Positions 26,201-32,976 of a stretch of DNA of 64,000 nucleotides are shown piece by piece (position 1 is the stretch's first letter; each line of letters begins with the position of its first letter). This stretch comes from Patiriisocius marinistellae (lineage in GTDB: Bacteria > Bacteroidota > Bacteroidia > Flavobacteriales > Flavobacteriaceae): positions 186,001-250,000 of the forward strand of contig NZ_BKCF01000004.1 of the NCBI RefSeq assembly GCF_009014635.1, read 5' to 3'. The translations under genes and the position numbers were made by a program. The notes beneath the pieces are model-generated. The model saw only the letters and a program-made list of their open reading frames with translations. It was not told where the DNA came from and did not search any database.

Positions 26201-26233
26201 AAAACCGAATCTTTAAAATTTAGATTCGGTTTT
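26201..26233 (-). terminator. Strong intrinsic terminator closing the small-ORF cluster
   Basis: AAAACCGAATCT (26201-26212) pairs perfectly with AGATTCGGTTTT (26222-26233) across a nine-base A/T loop. Read on the minus strand the second A-rich arm is followed by CTTTTTTGGG, so it ends leftward transcription 33 bases after the third small ORF. Confidence 0.85.
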
Positions 26234-26266
26234 CAGTGGTTGGCTACTTCAAATAGGTTTCTTTTT

Positions 26267-26383
26267 TTATAATACATTTAAAAGGGTGTCTATAGGATTA
26301 CTACGAGGAACTTTATTCAAACATTTTATGATGGGACGTAGATGATGATTCTCTCTAATTCTAATATTTCTATAAATTTTCAT
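26267..26383 (-). CDS. Small ORF 3 of the peptide cluster (38 aa, hypothetical)
   Basis: Reads leftward from ATG 26381-26383 to TAA 26267-26269 and encodes 38 residues, very basic, beginning MKIYRNIRIRENHHLRP. It contains one Cys (PIIKCLNKVPRSNP) and no signal peptide or membrane helix. It does not share the TSK...WN-x-KRRY pattern of the two ORFs upstream, but is in the same strand and position, 36 bases after the second and 33 before the strong terminator. It may be the real third gene of the transcript or a chance ORF; I cannot separate these by sight. Confidence 0.35.
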   Translation of the reverse strand: MKIYRNIRIRENHHLRPIIKCLNKVPRSNPIDTLLNVL

Positions 26384-26419
26384 GGTGGTTGGATTTAAAT
26401 TGTTAAAAAATGTCTACAT

Positions 26420-26509
26420 CTACATTTGTAAGCCGTAGCGTCTTTTTTCGTTCCAAATGGAAATTCTACTTTTTGATGTTCCGTGGTTTTGATTTCTTGA
26501 ATGTTGCAT
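26420..26509 (-). CDS. Small ORF 2 of the peptide cluster (29 aa, TSK...WN-x-KRRY)
   Basis: Reads leftward from ATG 26507-26509 to TAG 26420-26422, giving exactly 29 residues. It begins MQHSRNQNHG, then TSK, five variable residues, and WNEKRRYGLQM. The segment TSK, WN and KRRY recurs in the 29-residue ORF just upstream, although the nucleotide sequences are otherwise different, which suggests selection on the peptide. The product is strongly basic with no hydrophobic segment. I know no family for it. It may be a small regulatory, ribosome-associated or secreted peptide; none of these is shown. Confidence 0.5.
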   Translation of the reverse strand: MQHSRNQNHGTSKSRISIWNEKRRYGLQM

Positions 26510-26564
26510 AATAATATATTTAATTGTTTAAAAATTGAGTTTTGTTTTGCAGGAAAATTGCTAA

Positions 26565-26654
26565 TTAATTTCTGTAACGACGCTTACTATTCCAAGCATA
26601 TGCTTTTGAAGTTGCTACTCTTTCTGTCAAATAATTACTGTCTAATGTTCTCAT
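26565..26654 (-). CDS. Small ORF 1 of the peptide cluster (29 aa, TSK...WN-x-KRRY)
   Basis: Reads leftward from ATG 26652-26654 to TAA 26565-26567, again exactly 29 residues. It starts MRTLDSNYLTERVATSK and ends AWNSKRRYRN. Its end matches ORF 2 in TSK, WN and KRRY with equal spacing from WN to KRRY (one residue). It is nearest to the inverted repeat at 26711-26737, so it would be the first gene of the transcript. It is basic, with no signal peptide. Codon usage cannot be judged at this length. Confidence 0.5.
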   Translation of the reverse strand: MRTLDSNYLTERVATSKAYAWNSKRRYRN

Positions 26655-27066
26655 AATATAAAGTTTTTTATTGTTGTATACTTAATAGACGCATCAATCT
26701 TAATTTTGTTACAGTACTATGCAAAACAAAGTACTGTTAATTTAATAATCATTGATTATCAATCACTTAAAAGACGTGTAAATTTTAAAACTGTTACAAT
26801 TTATAATTAATATACTATTATGTAAACATATTAAGGTTTAAAAAACACCTACGGTTTACCTAAAACACAGCCAGATTTTTTACTATTATTATAGTTATCC
26901 TAATAAGTTAAATTCTAAATTAAAATAAACAGACTTCTATTTCTTCTACATTAATAGACGCTATATTTTGAAAAATGGTTGCCTGAGATTAAAAATTTTA
27001 TATAATCAACTGTAACATTTTTTTAATGTGAAACTCTTTAGTGTAATCCAATTTAAATTTCAGAAA
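26655..27066. other. Gene-free gap between small ORFs and DUF5694 gene
   Basis: About 410 AT-rich bases. Apart from the inverted repeat at 26711-26737 it holds an 11-base direct repeat, TTAATAGACGC, at 26682-26692 and 26951-26961. No further ORF is convincing. The promoter of the plus-strand DUF5694 gene is probably in the right part, near TATATTTTG at about 26962. Confidence 0.5.
26711..26737. promoter_or_regulatory. Inverted repeat upstream of the peptide cluster
   Basis: ACAGTACT (26711-26718) and AGTACTGT (26730-26737) are perfect inverted arms separated by 11 bases. They lie 57 bases upstream of the first small ORF. The minus-strand text AGTACTTTG across the right arm resembles a promoter -7 box (TACTTTG), so this looks like an operator overlapping a promoter. 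Confidence 0.5.
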
Positions 27067-27972
27067 ATGAGAAGAATAATCATCACCACTTTAGTAATAT
27101 TTTCACTTATATCATGTATTGAAAAAACAACTCATGAATCATCAAATGGCAAAGCCGAAATTTTAAATACTGAAGAAAAAGTTACAAATAAAACTATTTT
27201 TAAAAGTCCATCTGAATTTTTCCCAAAGGAAAAAACACAAGTCTTAGTTGTAGGAACATTCCATATGGATTACCCTGGATTAGATGAACACAAAACGACA
27301 AATGAGGACAAAATAGATGTTTTAAAAGATCCTAAAAAAGCTGAAGTTAATGAGCTTGTAGATTACATTAAAAAATTTAATCCTACTAAAATAGCAATTG
27401 AAGCAGGCCCAAGCTGGAGTGCGACTAAAAAAATGAATGAATATATTGCTGGTAAACACCGTGATTCCCGCGATGAAAGATTTCAAATTGCAATGCGAAT
27501 TGCAAATGAGCTAAAGTTAGATACTATATACAGTGTAAATTCTAGGGCATTATCAAATGACTGGTATGTAAAAGATTCAATTTCGCTAGGTAAAATTATT
27601 GGAGATTTAAATTGGGATTATAAGAATACAATGGAAGGAAATTATAAAGAATGGTACGCCTATAATGATAAAATGACTAAAGAATCAAATTTATTAGACT
27701 ATTTTAAATATATGAATAGTCCAGAATCCCATCAGTATGGGTATGGTTCTTATCTTGATGGTTGGTTTAAAAATGAAAATAATCAAGGAGCAGACTATTT
27801 AACAATATGGTGGTACAATCGAAACGCTAGGATTTTTAGAAACATTATAGGTATTACAGAAAGCGCAAAAGATCGCATCATGGTTTTAATGGGAAATGGG
27901 CATGCCGCAATTCTTCGTCAACTTATAGAAGCGTCACCTGAATATGACTTTGTAGAATTTAATAGTCTTTAA
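27067..27972 (+). CDS. DUF5694 lipoprotein (TraB-like)
   Basis: A 301-residue lipoprotein. The frame opens at a GTG at 27028, but ATG 27067 gives a good signal (MRRIIITTLVIFSLISC) ending in a lipobox, so it is preferred. TQVLVVGTFHMDYPGLDEH and FNPTKIAIEAGP match the DUF5694 family, distantly related to TraB/PrgY-like proteins, with GTFH...E.G residues that could bind a metal. A later conserved segment is VLMGNGHAAILRQLIEASP. Function is unknown. It stands alone with its own terminator. Confidence 0.85.
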   Translation: MRRIIITTLVIFSLISCIEKTTHESSNGKAEILNTEEKVTNKTIFKSPSEFFPKEKTQVLVVGTFHMDYPGLDEHKTTNEDKIDVLKDPKKAEVNELVDYIKKFNPTKIAIEAGPSWSATKKMNEYIAGKHRDSRDERFQIAMRIANELKLDTIYSVNSRALSNDWYVKDSISLGKIIGDLNWDYKNTMEGNYKEWYAYNDKMTKESNLLDYFKYMNSPESHQYGYGSYLDGWFKNENNQGADYLTIWWYNRNARIFRNIIGITESAKDRIMVLMGNGHAAILRQLIEASPEYDFVEFNSL

Positions 27973-27978
27973 AAAAAA

Positions 27979-28017
27979 TTAAGCAAAATGACCATCTCTT
28001 TTTCATTTTGCTTAATT
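27979..28017 (+). terminator. Terminator after the DUF5694 gene
   Basis: ATTAAGCAAAATGA and TCATTTTGCTTAAT pair around an 11-base loop; the left flank is A-rich, so it could also act on the minus strand. Confidence 0.75.
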
Positions 28018-28046
28018 AATATAAAACTTTTTAAATTTTGAATATA

Positions 28047-28637
28047 TTATTTTTTTAAAAAAAGTACAAGTCCTAAACATCCAAGAATAATAAAGATAAT
28101 TGTAGAATTCATATTTGCTTTTTCTTCTACAATTTCAACAAATTCATTGTTTTGAATCGCTAAAGACAAACGGTGCTCATTAGCATTATTCATAATAAAT
28201 TTATTTTTAGCAAAGTTTTCTTTCAAAATTACTAATATACTCTGGCTCTTATAAATATCCTCAAATACTTTATTCTCAACGGTAAGACTTTTAAGTTCTG
28301 TAGGAATTCCTGAAATCTCAAAAATAATTTTAGTTTCATGACCTAATTGTACAACTCCGTTATTTAAAGTTAACTTCTCACCATTGTTAAAGCGCATATC
28401 AAAATTATCGTCAATATGTTCTAGTAGCATTTCATTAAACTCTTGGGGAGTTTTATAAGGTGTATCAGCAAAATGTTTTTTTACTTCTTTTTGACATGCC
28501 GTTAAGGAAGCATTTATTTGAAGCACCCATACATTTGGTTCTTTTTCTATTAAGACTGCTGACGATGCCTCTGGTTGATGCGAAAAACCCGACAAAGAAT
28601 ACAACCCTAGTAATAATATTAAAATATACTTTTTCAT
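28047..28637 (-). CDS. Exported protein with C-terminal membrane anchor, unknown
   Basis: A 196-residue protein with an N-terminal signal peptide ending near GFSH (residue 20), a mostly beta-type body (about 21-170) and a C-terminal transmembrane helix (STIIFIILGCLGLVLFLKK). It would sit on the periplasmic side of the inner membrane. I do not recognise a family. It is the last gene of the YHYH-SCO operon, 12 bases after the YHYH stop, so a role in the same process is likely. Its first mature residues (HQPEASS) carry a His that could be at a metal site, but this is only a hint. Confidence 0.6.
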   Translation of the reverse strand: MKKYILILLLGLYSLSGFSHQPEASSAVLIEKEPNVWVLQINASLTACQKEVKKHFADTPYKTPQEFNEMLLEHIDDNFDMRFNNGEKLTLNNGVVQLGHETKIIFEISGIPTELKSLTVENKVFEDIYKSQSILVILKENFAKNKFIMNNANEHRLSLAIQNNEFVEIVEEKANMNSTIIFIILGCLGLVLFLKK

Positions 28638-28649
28638 TATTAAGTTTTT

Positions 28650-29642
28650 TTAATTTGCATAAGCACCTTTAAGACCATTAATAAAATTGTTATTTCCTGC
28701 TGCATCTACATGATAATGGTAACCACGAGTATCATCTGTATGCCCAAGTAATTCGTCTAATTCTGTTGCCGAATTACCATTTACATCATTTAATTCATAA
28801 ATTCCATGACCATCCAGTGCATAACCTATTAATGCCGCATGACCATCAGTTTGTGTTACTTTACTACTAAATCCTGTTGCAGCATGATAATGATATCCTT
28901 GATGCACATTAATGTGTCCCCCAGCATCATCAAAAGGTGCAAGCGTATAAGCTCCCAGAATGTTATCAACTGGTGCGGGTGCAGAAAATTCTATACCATT
29001 AAGAGCTATACCACGGGTTGAGGGAATATTATTCCAAGGACCACCAGGACCTCCTCCGGGCCCTGTAGCAAAAAGTACTGAATTATCTTGAATGACGGGT
29101 GTAATTGGAATTACAAATGTTTGAGATAAATCTGTAATGTAAGATGGTAAACATTCTACACAAAAGTTCTCATATTCTTCGCCAACGTTTGGGTTTGCTG
29201 CATTTATACAATCTTCTTCAGTTGCAGTAATAAATATGTCTCCATTAGCATCATACATTAACCAATTATCATCATTATAAAATGTTGCCATATTTTCTAT
29301 AAAGGCGCCATCTACATCATAAACCTCCCCATTTTCCAGCCATATTCCACCTGCCTCTGCATTGTCAGCAATATTTGTAGGGCACCAAGGTCCCATTTGA
29401 TGGTCACTAGGTGTACTTGTTGTTACTATTTGATAACATTCTGTGGTTGTGCCATCAGAAAGTGTACATGGTATTGTAGTTACTGTTACTGAGTTTGTAA
29501 AATTTGATTCATCAACATTTACTACAATTGAGTTGTTTGCTTCTGTACTTGTGTCGTCGCTTGAACAGGAAACACAACTAAATAAACCCATAGATATGAT
29601 TACTGAGCATAGCATAGATAATTTTAAAAAAAATGTTTTCAT
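28650..29642 (-). CDS. YHYH-domain lipoprotein 1
   Basis: A 330-residue lipoprotein (signal ending SMGLFSC). The YHYH family signature appears twice, at residues 250-253 (HQGYHYHAATGF) and 308-311 (TRGYHYHVDA). Between them is DGHAALIGYALDGHGIYE, a conserved His/Asp-rich family segment. An N-terminal region has four Cys (CTLSDGTTTEC, MGPWC, NFCVEC) that may form disulfides. The function of the family is unknown; the His-rich motif could bind a metal. It is the fifth gene of the operon starting near 31851, 45 bases after the SCO gene. Confidence 0.88.
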   Translation of the reverse strand: MKTFFLKLSMLCSVIISMGLFSCVSCSSDDTSTEANNSIVVNVDESNFTNSVTVTTIPCTLSDGTTTECYQIVTTSTPSDHQMGPWCPTNIADNAEAGGIWLENGEVYDVDGAFIENMATFYNDDNWLMYDANGDIFITATEEDCINAANPNVGEEYENFCVECLPSYITDLSQTFVIPITPVIQDNSVLFATGPGGGPGGPWNNIPSTRGIALNGIEFSAPAPVDNILGAYTLAPFDDAGGHINVHQGYHYHAATGFSSKVTQTDGHAALIGYALDGHGIYELNDVNGNSATELDELLGHTDDTRGYHYHVDAAGNNNFINGLKGAYAN

Positions 29643-29687
29643 GATTCTCCTTTTAATTTAATTGTTAAGATTTGCTTTTTTTGAGGA

Positions 29688-30374
29688 TTAATTTTGCTTT
29701 TCAACCTTTAATGTATTTACATCTAGGATTAACTGTGCAATAGATGCTCTATTTAAACCATTATAAATACCTCTAATATGTTTATTTTTATCAATTAGCA
29801 AAAAGTTTTCAGTGTGTAAAAAATCATTGATATTCTTAGGTTCTCCTAAATCATTTTCAACAAAATAATGATCTCTTCCCAATGTGTAAATATGTTTTTT
29901 ATCTCCTGTTACTAAATGCCATTTATTATCAACCACACCATGAGTTTTAGCATATTCTTTTAAAACAGAAACTGAATCTGTTGAAGGCATTACAGAATGA
30001 GAAAGTAATAGTACATCTGAGTCTTTTTTAAACCCCTCTTGCAATTTATACATGTTATCTGTCATTTGTGGACAAATTCCTGGACAAATTGTAAAAAAGA
30101 AATCTGTTATATAGATTTTATTTTCAAAGGTCTGTTGAGTTATAGTGTCTCCTAATTGATTGATTAATTTAAAATCAGGAATTTTATGAAAATTCTTTTC
30201 CTCTTTACTTCCCGGAGTTAACCAAATTGGTGTAAAAGACTTATTATTATAAAAAGGTAAAAATTCAACTCTACTTGTTTCAACAATTTTTTTATTTTCC
30301 TTTTTATTATTTTTCTTACAATTTGTAAAAGAAATAAGGACTAAAAAAATTAAAAATTTACTACTATATTTCAT
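29688..30374 (-). CDS. SCO1/SenC-family protein
   Basis: A 228-residue lipoprotein of the SCO family, which delivers copper to cytochrome oxidase or acts in thiol redox control. ICPGICPQMTDNMYKLQ carries the CxxxC copper or thiol pair (about residues 107-111), and FLLIDKNKHIRG plus DFLHTENF supply the conserved downstream Asp and His. The frame opens at 30392, but the start at 30374 (MKYSSKFLIFLVL) gives a signal and lipobox (FTNC). This ATG overlaps the end of the MORN gene (30364) by 11 bases, so the two are translationally coupled. The SCO gene inside a YHYH operon suggests copper or redox handling. Confidence 0.9.
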   Translation of the reverse strand: MKYSSKFLIFLVLISFTNCKKNNKKENKKIVETSRVEFLPFYNNKSFTPIWLTPGSKEEKNFHKIPDFKLINQLGDTITQQTFENKIYITDFFFTICPGICPQMTDNMYKLQEGFKKDSDVLLLSHSVMPSTDSVSVLKEYAKTHGVVDNKWHLVTGDKKHIYTLGRDHYFVENDLGEPKNINDFLHTENFLLIDKNKHIRGIYNGLNRASIAQLILDVNTLKVEKQN

Positions 30375-30972
30375 CTTTAATAATTTTTTCACTCTCTAAT
30401 TTATAGCAAGAATTTGCTCTTCGCATGCCAAAAACTCTTCCGTTTTTAGCTTCATAATTAACATACAAAGTTCCATTTTGCAACCAAGCTTTTTGTAAGC
30501 CTTCTTCATTACCATTAACTAGTTGCCTTTGTTTTGCTAGTTCGCCTGTGGGATACCATTCTTTTTCAACTCCTTGTTTTACTCCATTTTTATAATTTGT
30601 TTGTAAAGCTAATGTCCCATTTTCCCACCAGGCTTTATAAACACTATCTAATCTATTGTTTTTATAAAAAGACTGAATACGAAGAACTCCGTTTTCTGAC
30701 CATTTCCTCACGATACCCTTTCTTTTTCCATTTATATAACCAATTTTTTCACCTAAAGTGTCATTAGTATGATATTTAAGAGAATACCCATTGAATGGTT
30801 CATTTTTATAATACCACTTTCCTTCTATTTGATTCAGAATTAAATCATGTTTTAAAATTTCCGAAGCATTAATAACATTTGTATTTTCATCTAATTTAAT
30901 TGTAACATTAGAAGCCTTATTACATGAAATGAAAAAAAACAGTAAAATTGTTATTAATAGAATAGCCCTCAT
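30364..30972 (-). CDS. MORN/YwqK-type repeat lipoprotein
   Basis: A 202-residue protein from ATG 30972 (MRAILLITILLFFFISC, lipobox). The body is a run of about six MORN-type repeats (NGYSLKYHTNDTLGEKIGY, NGKRKGIVRKWSENG, NGVKQGVEKEWYPTG), of the kind annotated as YwqK-family antitoxin. The longer frame from 31044 begins inside the YHYH gene and has no signal. Despite the family name, no toxin gene is present, and a lipoprotein is an unlikely antitoxin; I treat it as an exported repeat protein of unknown role. It lies 10 bases after the YHYH-2 stop and overlaps the SCO start. Confidence 0.75.
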   Translation of the reverse strand: MRAILLITILLFFFISCNKASNVTIKLDENTNVINASEILKHDLILNQIEGKWYYKNEPFNGYSLKYHTNDTLGEKIGYINGKRKGIVRKWSENGVLRIQSFYKNNRLDSVYKAWWENGTLALQTNYKNGVKQGVEKEWYPTGELAKQRQLVNGNEEGLQKAWLQNGTLYVNYEAKNGRVFGMRRANSCYKLESEKIIKDEI

Positions 30973-30982
30973 GTTTTCTAAA

Positions 30983-31726
30983 TTAATACCCTTGATAAGG
31001 ACCTGAAAATGCAATGTATGAACCTGTATTAGAATACAATTCATTTATAATATGATAGTGATATTCTTCTTCACCTAAAGTATATTGGGTAGTCGTTGTA
31101 TGACCCCCAGAAGCATCTAAATCATTAGGATAGCTACCTGTACTATTACATTTTCTACCATAAAGAAAAACTCCATCAAGAAGAATTCCCACAAGATTTT
31201 CATCATCATCTGTAAATGCCTTAGGCTCTAAATGATAATGATAAACGCCTGGTCCTATATGAGCACCAGTCCAATCTAAGCTTGCGGCAGCTTGATCTAA
31301 AGGTCCGCCACCTTCTTGGTCATTAAATATAGAAACACCACTTACAGCAATACCAATGGTATTAAAATTAGTAGAAATGGTATTTCCAGTTAGGTTAGGA
31401 GTTGCATCTACAGTAATGCTAGTTGCATTATTATTACTTGACATAATTGAAGGAGTTAAATCTACATCTGGTTCGTCTCTATAAAGTGGATGCCCCTCTC
31501 CCCAATAAACAGTTTCGTGGTTAGGTAATCCTGTTGTTTCTATAATAACGTTTGTTCCGTCTAAATAAATAGTCGTTGCTTCAGGATTAAAAGCTGAGAA
31601 CGCCGCATGAAGTTCTGTTACAATATCATCGTCCGCTTCTTGTGTTGTTGATTCATCACTTGAACAGGATACAAAAACTGTTATTGTTATTAGAATTAAC
31701 GACAAAATTTTAAATTCGTTTTTCAT
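30983..31726 (-). CDS. YHYH-domain lipoprotein 2
   Basis: A 247-residue lipoprotein with a signal ending FVSC. The YHYH signature occurs at residues 162-165 (GPGVYHYHLEP) and 222-225 (EEYHYHIINE), with GILLDGVFLYGRK in between, the family equivalent of GYALDGHGIYE. An N-terminal segment GLPNHETVYWGEGHPLY is closely similar to ALPNHETGTFPNEGNP in the third YHYH protein at 40622. It starts at an ATG overlapping the stop codon of the 42-residue leader ORF. Function unknown; metal binding is plausible. Confidence 0.9.
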   Translation of the reverse strand: MKNEFKILSLILITITVFVSCSSDESTTQEADDDIVTELHAAFSAFNPEATTIYLDGTNVIIETTGLPNHETVYWGEGHPLYRDEPDVDLTPSIMSSNNNATSITVDATPNLTGNTISTNFNTIGIAVSGVSIFNDQEGGGPLDQAAASLDWTGAHIGPGVYHYHLEPKAFTDDDENLVGILLDGVFLYGRKCNSTGSYPNDLDASGGHTTTTQYTLGEEEYHYHIINELYSNTGSYIAFSGPYQGY

Positions 31727-31851
31727 TTTTTTTCTGTTTTAAAGTTAGTTATTGCTTTTAAAGCACTTATACTAGAATTTATTTCAATTTCAAAACGTGA
31801 TCCTGCTGGAACAAAATGGGAACTTATTGCTTTTGATTTTTTCAATTTCAT
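31723..31851 (-). CDS. Small leader ORF (42 aa) overlapping YHYH-2
   Basis: Reads leftward from ATG 31851 (MKLKKSKAISSHFVPAGSR) to a TGA at 31723-31725 that overlaps the ATG of the YHYH-2 gene, a classic translational-coupling layout. It encodes 42 basic residues, without signal peptide or membrane helix. The frame is open further upstream to 31914, but that part lies at the promoter -7 box. It could be a true small protein or only a leader for ribosome delivery to YHYH-2. I know no family. Confidence 0.5.
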   Translation of the reverse strand: MKLKKSKAISSHFVPAGSRFEIEINSSISALKAITNFKTEKK

Positions 31852-31898
31852 AATCTTTAATTTTTTATAATATTTGATTACTTGCTCGTATTTTACAT

Positions 31899-31906
31899 CA
31901 AATGTA
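31899..31906 (-). promoter_or_regulatory. -7 promoter box for the YHYH-SCO operon
   Basis: On the minus strand this reads TACATTTG, an exact TAnnTTTG match 47 bases before ATG 31851. It is the likely main promoter of the six-gene unit reading to 28047. Confidence 0.6.
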
Positions 31907-32070
31907 ATCAGCATTTACATGCATATTTCATATAATCAATGAGTAACTTTTAACTTTAAGTGAATTGCAGGTTTTATTATGTTAAATGGAATTTGCAAAT
32001 TGTTTGAAAAAATTTAGTTTCTATTTTTTCAGTTTCAGTAATAACTCCTCAATTAATAGCACTAAACAAA

Positions 32071-32098
32071 AAAGCTTCGCAATTACTTACGAAGCCTT
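32071..32098 (-). terminator. Terminator downstream of the DUF6515 gene
   Basis: GCTTCG (32074-32079) pairs with CGAAGC (32090-32095); on the minus strand it is followed by TTTTTTG. Its text is nearly the same as that of the terminator at 40415-40446. Confidence 0.65.
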
Positions 32099-32145
32099 AT
32101 TATAATAATCAATTAATATGAAAACAATTGAATTCTTAAATCACG

Positions 32146-32191
32146 TTTCCTCTATTTTTAATTATACATTACAAAATAAAAATAGAGGAAA
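32146..32191. repeat. 15-base perfect inverted repeat
   Basis: TTTCCTCTATTTTTA (32146-32160) and TAAAAATAGAGGAAA (32177-32191) are exact inverted copies separated by 16 bases. It begins just after the DUF6515 stop and lies before the terminator at 32071. It lacks a T-run, so it may be an RNA-stabilising hairpin or protein-binding site rather than a terminator. Confidence 0.65.
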
Positions 32192-32199
32192 TTATAAGT

Positions 32200-32802
32200 T
32201 TATTCCATTTCAATAATTCCAACAACTTCATAAGCTCTGGCGTCATCTACTTGTATTTTTTCGTATAAAATATTTGCATATTCATAATAGGTCAATTCAT
32301 CTATTGTTACTTTTTCATAATCATCTGGCAACTCATATACTATGGTTCCAATTTCGGGATCAATTACTTCATATTGATTATTTATTTGTATATAGAATAT
32401 TCCGTGGGCATTGTAATAGTTGTTGTTATTATAACGAACTATTTTAAAATTTACAGGTAAGGTTTTAATTCTAAATCCAACTTTTGGTGCAACGGGAATA
32501 TATCGACCTCTGGATTGTGTATAATATGTATTATTTCCATAGTAATAGTTTTGATTATTATGTTTTACTATCGTCTTATTTGGTACACTTCTAACTGAAA
32601 CCACCTTTTTTTGTGGTGTTTTATAGGTTACTCTACTTTTTGGTATACTTCTCTTAGCATTAGCTTTTTTTAAACTAGTATTTGTAATTTTAACAGCTTT
32701 TTCTTTTGCAGTAGAGTTACGATTTATTTGTGCTAAAATTTGTGCTGAAAAAGCTACTATAAATAACGACGGCAAGACAACCTTTTTGATAAATGCTTTC
32801 AT
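32200..32802 (-). CDS. DUF6515-family secreted protein
   Basis: A 200-residue protein with a signal peptide ending near LAQI (residue 25). A basic low-complexity part (KSRVTYKTPQKKVVSVR) is followed by repeats of NNQNYYYGNNTYYTQ and NNNNYYNAHGIFYIQ, then DDYEKVTIDELTYYEYANILYEK. The Tyr/Asn-rich Y(Y)NG-type repeats are the pattern of DUF6515. It is probably a periplasmic or surface protein; function unknown. It lies 174 bases after the LytTR regulator gene, same strand, but with no strong sign of co-transcription. Confidence 0.8.
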   Translation of the reverse strand: MKAFIKKVVLPSLFIVAFSAQILAQINRNSTAKEKAVKITNTSLKKANAKRSIPKSRVTYKTPQKKVVSVRSVPNKTIVKHNNQNYYYGNNTYYTQSRGRYIPVAPKVGFRIKTLPVNFKIVRYNNNNYYNAHGIFYIQINNQYEVIDPEIGTIVYELPDDYEKVTIDELTYYEYANILYEKIQVDDARAYEVVGIIEME

Positions 32803-32976
32803 AATTTTTTTAGTTTTTTAAAGATTATAATTTCTTATTTCTATCAATATATAACATCTTATTTTGTATTGATAAATTAAAAGTATGAAGATTAATTACT
32901 AAAAAATACTGAAATAGACGAACTCCCAGATTGTATCTACCATGATGTAAATTTTATAGAACTGGACAGAAATGTT

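Larger units (their letters stand above)
31852..32199. other. Gene-free gap between YHYH operon and DUF6515 gene
   Basis: About 350 AT-rich bases holding the operon promoter (31899-31906), a minus-strand terminator (32071-32098) and a 15-pair inverted repeat (32146-32191). A plus-strand 32-codon ORF from ATG 32118 lies across the inverted repeat; it is not considered a gene. Confidence 0.55.

Noticed and set aside
30364-30972. Toxin-antitoxin system suggested by the YwqK antitoxin family name
   Set aside because: There is no toxin-like gene next to it; the protein is an exported lipoprotein with MORN repeats.
32118-32216. Plus-strand ORF of 32 codons beginning MKTIEFLNHV
   Set aside because: It overlaps the DUF6515 gene end and a 15-base inverted repeat; no coding evidence.
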